From: Candidatus Aegiribacteria sp.
GTDB taxonomy: Bacteria; Fermentibacterota; Fermentibacteria; Fermentibacterales; Fermentibacteraceae
Reading direction: 5' to 3'
NCBI GenBank assembly: GCA_021107345.1
Contig: JAIOSX010000243.1
Location: forward strand, 1 to 10,682
DNA length: 10,682 nt
The notes beneath the pieces were generated by a model that saw only the letters and a program-made list of their open reading frames with translations, made no database searches and was not told where the DNA came from. Shown piece by piece: positions 7,424 to 10,682 of this stretch (its first letter is position 1; each line of letters starts with the position of its first letter). The position numbers and the translations under genes were made by a program.

Positions 7424-9820
7424 CTAAAGAGATTCGGCTACAAGCGGTGACGAGTTTAGAATAGTTCTATGCAGTGGGATCTGATTGAGGAATGACTGTC
7501 TGAATTCATTTGACTGAATCCTGTCCGCAACACGGAGGAGTTCATCTTTTGCCGCCTTTTTCCATTTTTCTGCTTCTTCACGATATTTATTACTGTCACC
7601 TGGTAGAAGATCGGTGTTCTCAGCAATATCAGCGCATATCCTTGACCATTTCCAATAAATATCGGGAAGAGACTTTACATCCTCAATTTCAGCACTCTGC
7701 GCTTTCCGGAGGTGTATCAGGACTTCATCGATTGAGCTGTCACTTAGAACAAGGGAAAGGGCAAGACCTGTTCTAATGGTTGCAGTATTGCGACTGATCT
7801 GATACTTGTCACTGAGCTCCAAAGCATTTTGGAGAAGATTGGATGCTTCTTTGTAGTTAGTGAGGATTATGTGAATTGAAGCCATCATATCACTATTCTC
7901 CATAATCCCAAATCGGTCTTCTACTTCTTGGCTGATTCCAAGTGAAGTTTCGCAGTATTTTTTTGCAGCGAGGATTTCGTTCATCTGTATCTTCAGCAGG
8001 GCACAGTTTGCCAGAATAATTCCTTCAATGTTTCGCAGACCTATTTGCCTCGCCAGTAATAATGCCTCTGAATAGTACTCCTCAGCTTTTTCATTCTGAC
8101 CAAGAATAAGCATTGCATTTCCCATGTTATTCAGTGCTCTGGACATTCCGGATTTGTCGTCCAGTACCCTTGACAGCTCCATACTTCTAACATTAAAGCT
8201 GTATGCCTTTTCTATCTCACCACGATCGTTGAAAATGATGCCCAAGTTGCGAAGCAGATTTGCCTCTCCGGCCTGGTCTCTAATTGTTCTGACGATATTC
8301 AGTGATTTCTCATAGAACTCAATGGCCTTTACACCGTCACTGCGACGCCAGTAAGCAAGTCCGATGTTACAGAGGGTATTTGCCTGGGCTGCCCGCAATC
8401 CCAGATCGGTAGAGATCTTCAGACTTTTCTGTAAGTCAGCTAATGACTCGTCGAAGAGAGAGCGATCACAATTAAGTAAGCCGATGTTATTCAAGAGGTT
8501 GGCTTCCTCTTTCTTGTTATGAAGCTGTTTTGCCAGTTGCATCGCCTCTGTGTATGTACTCTGAGCACTTTTAAGATCACCTTTCATCCAGTGTAGAATA
8601 CCTATACTGGTTGTTACTTTAAGAAGATCAGAGGGATTGTTTGTAGTCACGGCGATCTCCTGTGCTTCTTTGAATATTTCCAGACCTTTAGCGTATTCCC
8701 CAGAGTCCCTGTAGGTTGCTCCGAGTATCACCCGAGCTGGAATCATTTCTGGCTCACTGTTAATTACCTCATACAGCAGGGATCTGGTTTGCTGAATGTC
8801 CTGTTTGTTCTTTTTGGTTTGCCAGAGCTGAAGAGCCTGCAGATACTTCTCATAGATTGAAACTGACTCAACCTCGATTTCAGTTACTCCAGGATATTCA
8901 TCCGGATCTTTGCCCAGGGCTTTCAGAATACCATCAGCAAGCTTTCCCTTTATTGCAGGAAGATCATCTATCTCCTCCACCCATGAGTCCATCCATACAG
9001 TTCGATCTGATTCAACTTCTTTAAGAGTGAGGGAGAGTTCCATCTGAGAGCCTGTTCGCGCTATGGTTCCTTTAACGAGAATGGAGGATCCGAATCTTCT
9101 CGCGATGTCTTCATTACTTTCCCCGCTCTTCATCGCCCTGAGAAGAGATGTTACAGGCACAACTGATATGGAGTTTGCCTTTGCAAGATCACCGAGAAGG
9201 TCAGCGGAAACTCCATAAGCATAGAATTCGTCTTCAGGTCTGCCTTTGTTTACAAGAGGAAAAACCGAGAGTACAAGCGGTCCGGATTTCCTTATTGGGG
9301 TTATATCTTGTATTTTCTCGGGAGAAATGCTGTTCCCACCAAGAAAATGAATCTGAAGTAGTCGTCCAAGTCCTTTAAGTCTTGTCATCCCGAGACTAAT
9401 TGTTTTGGGCTTGTCCTTTTCGCTGAAGTATGAAAGCACTTCTCTGCTTACTAATATTCCTCCACCGGGGGCTTTCTTTTCAAGTCGGGAAGCTACATTC
9501 ACAGCGTCTCCGAAGATATCATCACCTTTGAAAAGGACACTGCCACAGTGAATTCCGATTCGAATTGTGAAGTTTTCATCCTCCAGGCTATCCTGGATAT
9601 CCAGTGCAGATGAAACGGCATCAGGGGGCGAGGAGAACACGCTCAGAGTACCGTCCCCCATTTCTTTAATTAATTGGCCCCCACAAGAAGTGACAAGTTC
9701 CCGTACGACTCTCATCTTCTGAGAGAGAACCCGCATGGCTTCTTTTTCCGATTGTTCCATTATTGATGTAAAACCAACTACATCAGTGAACATTACAGCA
9801 ACTTGTTCCCTGTAGGGCAA
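7424..9820 (-). CDS. Class III adenylate cyclase with TolB-N-like domain and TPR array
   Basis: The product is a 798-residue protein with no signal peptide or membrane segment, so a cytoplasmic signalling enzyme. Counting from TTG at 9820, residues 7-160 form a class III nucleotidyl cyclase domain with all expected catalytic residues: metal ligands Asp13 (in FTDVVGFT) and Asp56 (in EMGDG), adenine-selecting Lys52 and Asp101, and transition-state Asn108 and Arg112 (in NVASRLE). The Lys/Asp pair predicts cAMP rather than cGMP. About 181-303 matches the TolB-N/FlgO-like domain often attached to such cyclases. From about 350 to the end are TPR helical pairs, several with a 40-residue spacing and asparagine-rich turns as in kinesin-light-chain-type repeats, a probable protein-binding regulatory scaffold. 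The open frame reaches a TTG at 9859, but that codon directly follows a stop and lacks a ribosome-binding site. TTG at 9820 has GAAGGG eight bases upstream. The gene ends 29 bases from the convergent PLP-enzyme gene, with only a weak A/T inverted repeat (7391-7415) between them. Confidence 0.9.
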   Translation of the reverse strand: MPYREQVAVMFTDVVGFTSIMEQSEKEAMRVLSQKMRVVRELVTSCGGQLIKEMGDGTLSVFSSPPDAVSSALDIQDSLEDENFTIRIGIHCGSVLFKGDDIFGDAVNVASRLEKKAPGGGILVSREVLSYFSEKDKPKTISLGMTRLKGLGRLLQIHFLGGNSISPEKIQDITPIRKSGPLVLSVFPLVNKGRPEDEFYAYGVSADLLGDLAKANSISVVPVTSLLRAMKSGESNEDIARRFGSSILVKGTIARTGSQMELSLTLKEVESDRTVWMDSWVEEIDDLPAIKGKLADGILKALGKDPDEYPGVTEIEVESVSIYEKYLQALQLWQTKKNKQDIQQTRSLLYEVINSEPEMIPARVILGATYRDSGEYAKGLEIFKEAQEIAVTTNNPSDLLKVTTSIGILHWMKGDLKSAQSTYTEAMQLAKQLHNKKEEANLLNNIGLLNCDRSLFDESLADLQKSLKISTDLGLRAAQANTLCNIGLAYWRRSDGVKAIEFYEKSLNIVRTIRDQAGEANLLRNLGIIFNDRGEIEKAYSFNVRSMELSRVLDDKSGMSRALNNMGNAMLILGQNEKAEEYYSEALLLARQIGLRNIEGIILANCALLKIQMNEILAAKKYCETSLGISQEVEDRFGIMENSDMMASIHIILTNYKEASNLLQNALELSDKYQISRNTATIRTGLALSLVLSDSSIDEVLIHLRKAQSAEIEDVKSLPDIYWKWSRICADIAENTDLLPGDSNKYREEAEKWKKAAKDELLRVADRIQSNEFRQSFLNQIPLHRTILNSSPLVAESL

Positions 9821-9824
9821 TGAT

Positions 9825-9914
9825 CTATCCCTTCGTTTTCGGAGGAAGAACCCGGTCAATCACAAGGAAACTGGATTTTCTGATATTATGGAGTTGTTTT
9901 TCGACAGCGCTCAT
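9825..9914 (-). CDS. Possible 29-codon leader peptide upstream of the cyclase gene
   Basis: A short frame begins at ATG 9912-9914, preceded by AGGA five bases upstream, and ends with TAG at 9825-9827, four bases before the proposed TTG start of the cyclase. It lies inside the predicted transcript from the promoter at 9952-9981. The predicted peptide is basic (MSAVEKQLHNIRK start) and contains FLVIDRVLPPK. That last stretch is loosely reminiscent of the linker before some cyclase domains. Either this is a leader frame that couples translation into the cyclase, or it is the true N-terminus of the cyclase split by a one-base change between about 9828 and 9840. Chance is a third possibility; there is no recognisable family. 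Confidence 0.3.
   Translation of the reverse strand: MSAVEKQLHNIRKSSFLVIDRVLPPKTKG
9829..9834 (-). promoter_or_regulatory. Ribosome-binding site supporting the TTG start at 9820
   Basis: On the minus strand GAAGGG lies eight bases before TTG (9818-9820) and overlaps the last codons of the short upstream frame. It is the only good Shine-Dalgarno-like site near the cyclase 5' end, so it decides between the two TTG candidates. Confidence 0.5.
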
Positions 9915-9951
9915 CTCTTTCCTGTTTTCCTTAATTCCTCTACTCAAGTTG

Positions 9952-9981
9952 ATAATACTGTCTGTAACTCTGCCCGGTCAA
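9952..9981 (-). promoter_or_regulatory. Sigma70-type promoter for the adenylate cyclase gene
   Basis: On the minus strand, TTGACC (9976-9981) and TATTAT (9952-9957) are separated by 18 bases; each hexamer matches five of six consensus bases. A transcript would begin near 9945, leaving about 125 bases of leader before TTG at 9820. A second TTGACA lies just upstream but at a poor distance. Confidence 0.55.
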
Positions 9982-10162
9982 TGTCAAGACAACAGACGAC
10001 TGCACCGAACGGCATACATACATAAACACATCTATCCCGGGAAGCGGGAGGAGGATTGCAGGTGATGGAACTCATTATTCCACTGAAAGATTGCTTGTAT
10101 GCCGATGGTTAACTATTTTACTGAAATTGGATTGCTCTCCGGATTTATTGGAGATGAACCGA
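9982..10162. other. Intergenic stretch without a supported gene
   Basis: No convincing gene is seen here. There is a short four-base repeat (CATACATACATA, about 10013-10024) and a small GC hairpin (TCCCG at 10035-10039 with CGGGA at 10045-10049). A strong GGAGG at 10050-10054 precedes a GTG/ATG that opens only a 15-16 codon frame ending at 10112. A second frame (10099-10203, 34 codons) overlaps the methyltransferase remnant. A weak promoter-like pair, TTGCTT (10091-10096) and TATTTT (10114-10119), may once have served the methyltransferase gene. Confidence 0.4.
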
Positions 10163-10460
10163 ATGGAAAACGTTTACTCAAAGACAGCTCGATACTACAA
10201 TAAACTATACGCCAGCAAGGACTATGCAGGCGAAATTCAGCACTTGATCTCCATCATCTCATTGAAACTCCGGAGGGAACAGAGTACCTGGTAGAACACC
10301 ACGAAATGGGCCAGTTTGAAGTCGAAGAGACAATATCAGTCATGGAGGAAGCAGGCCTGATAGTCAAATATGACCACGATGGTCTCACGCGGGGAGAGGT
10401 CTATACATCGGTGAACGAAGGGAACTGCCCGATGAATCGGATACAGGTGACGGTAAATAG
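10163..10460 (+). pseudogene. Class I SAM-dependent methyltransferase, core deleted and frameshifted
   Basis: Both ends of a methyltransferase are recognisable but the middle is gone. ATG at 10163, with GGAGA at 10150-10154, begins a typical N-terminus (MENVYSKTARYYNKLYASKD, then Tyr-Ala-Gly-Glu-Ile) that leads into motif I in intact relatives. At about 10236-10250 the sequence jumps, in a different frame, to a typical C-terminal part: LDLHHLIETPEG, then EHHEMGQF and an Ala-Gly-Leu strand. The SAM-binding core is therefore missing; family knowledge puts the loss at roughly 130-150 codons. At 10386-10394 the frame changes again. Reading GLT and then, after an extra CG, GRGLYIGERR restores the family's signature C-terminus, ending at TAG 10458-10460. 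The extra CG lies in an ACGCGG context, which looks like a dinucleotide duplication. Two independent lesions make a functional product very unlikely. Confidence 0.75.
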
Positions 10461-10497
10461 CTGCGCTCTTTCAACTCTCGACCTTCCCTGGCGGAGT

Positions 10498-10682
10498 CTG
10501 CTGGAGCAGGAATGACGGTCAGCGATTTGCTGGAACGGACGGCGTAAATGCAATCGTTCAGCCAGAGCACCGATAGTACCGGGGGTGGGTTTGGACGGAG
10601 TGACAGAGGATAACCTGAAGTGGGATTAAGCAGTATCTGTTCGATCATCATTATGTGAGGAAAACAAATGAGTAAACATATA
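10498..10682 (+). pseudogene. Possible decayed N-terminus of a group II intron-type reverse transcriptase
   Basis: Pieces that resemble the N-terminal part of group II intron reverse transcriptase/maturases appear in the right order but in broken frames. LLEQ is at 10498-10509; NAIV, like the conserved NAIKRV helix, is at 10547-10558 in another frame. VPGVGLDGVTEDNLK ends at 10620 and recalls the GAPGVDGxTxDxLK signature. IKQYLFDHHYVRK (10625-10663) recalls the YLxxHWxxIR helix. A final Thr-Tyr after an in-frame stop (10676-10681) recalls the LLxGTY turn. Stops and at least two frame changes interrupt it. The match is by eye and no catalytic motif is inside the window, so this is tentative. 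The alternative is an unrelated gene starting at ATG 10668 (MSKHI, GAGG seven bases upstream) and running off the edge. Confidence 0.4.

Noticed and set aside
9820..10065. 81-codon plus-strand frame with a hydrophobic middle
   Set aside because: It lies opposite the cyclase 5' end and its promoter, has no ribosome-binding site, and shows no recognisable motif; its hydrophobic run looks like the complement of A-rich leader sequence.
10062..10203. Two short plus-strand frames (10062-10112 and 10099-10203) with a strong GGAGG upstream
   Set aside because: They could be a tiny gene split by a frameshift, but neither peptide matches anything I know, and the second overlaps the methyltransferase N-terminus in another frame.
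10385..10651. 88-codon minus-strand frame near the right edge
   Set aside because: It overlaps the methyltransferase tail and the reverse-transcriptase-like fragments on the other strand and has a low-complexity Ser/Pro/Leu/Arg composition.
10668..10682. ATG with GAGG seven bases upstream opening MSKHI at the right edge
   Set aside because: Only five codons are visible, and the overlapping frame fits a decayed reverse transcriptase better. It cannot be supported as a gene from this window.

Overview
The window looks like a chromosomal segment of a Gram-negative-type bacterium with moderate GC content. Two things suggest this: a D-Ala-D-Ala carboxypeptidase with a signal sequence, and a lipobox lipoprotein with SurA/PpiC-like folding-factor features. 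A zinc-ribbon membrane protein and an adenylate cyclase-TolB-TPR protein would fit an uncultured FCB-type or candidate-phylum lineage, but that placement is inference only. There are no rRNA, tRNA, CRISPR or intact insertion-sequence features.

Layout. Positions 1-525 (minus) hold the N-terminal 175 codons of a peptidase S13/PBP4-type carboxypeptidase that runs off the left edge. Divergent from it are a two-domain parvulin-like lipoprotein (618-2321) and a zinc-ribbon, single-pass membrane protein of unknown function (2387-3337). Next come an M20 metallopeptidase (3433-4764) and a cation-diffusion-facilitator transporter (4761-5645), joined by an ATGA stop/start overlap. A well-formed promoter (5667-5694) then drives a YbhB/PEBP-family protein (5731-6195) and a class V, isopenicillin-N-epimerase-like PLP enzyme. 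The conserved N-terminus of that enzyme extends 58 codons upstream of its first ATG, back to a CTG overlapping the PEBP stop codon (6192-7394).

Convergent to this is a long minus-strand gene (7424-9820) for a class III adenylate cyclase domain, a TolB-N-like domain and a long TPR array. Its own promoter (9952-9981) and a possible 29-codon leader frame (9825-9914) lie upstream. The right end (10163-10682) is a decayed area. It holds a SAM-methyltransferase pseudogene whose catalytic core is deleted and whose tail carries a 2-bp CG duplication. After it comes a frame-broken stretch that resembles the N-terminus of a group II intron reverse transcriptase.

How the genes may work together. The left third is about the cell envelope (peptidoglycan trimming, periplasmic protein folding). 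The middle is a metallopeptidase/metal-transport pair and a small PEBP/PLP-enzyme pair. The cyclase is a self-contained cytoplasmic signalling protein. I see no convincing new multi-gene system. The strongest unusual observations are the hidden non-ATG start at 6192, the 5' arrangement of the cyclase gene, and the two decayed genes at the right edge.
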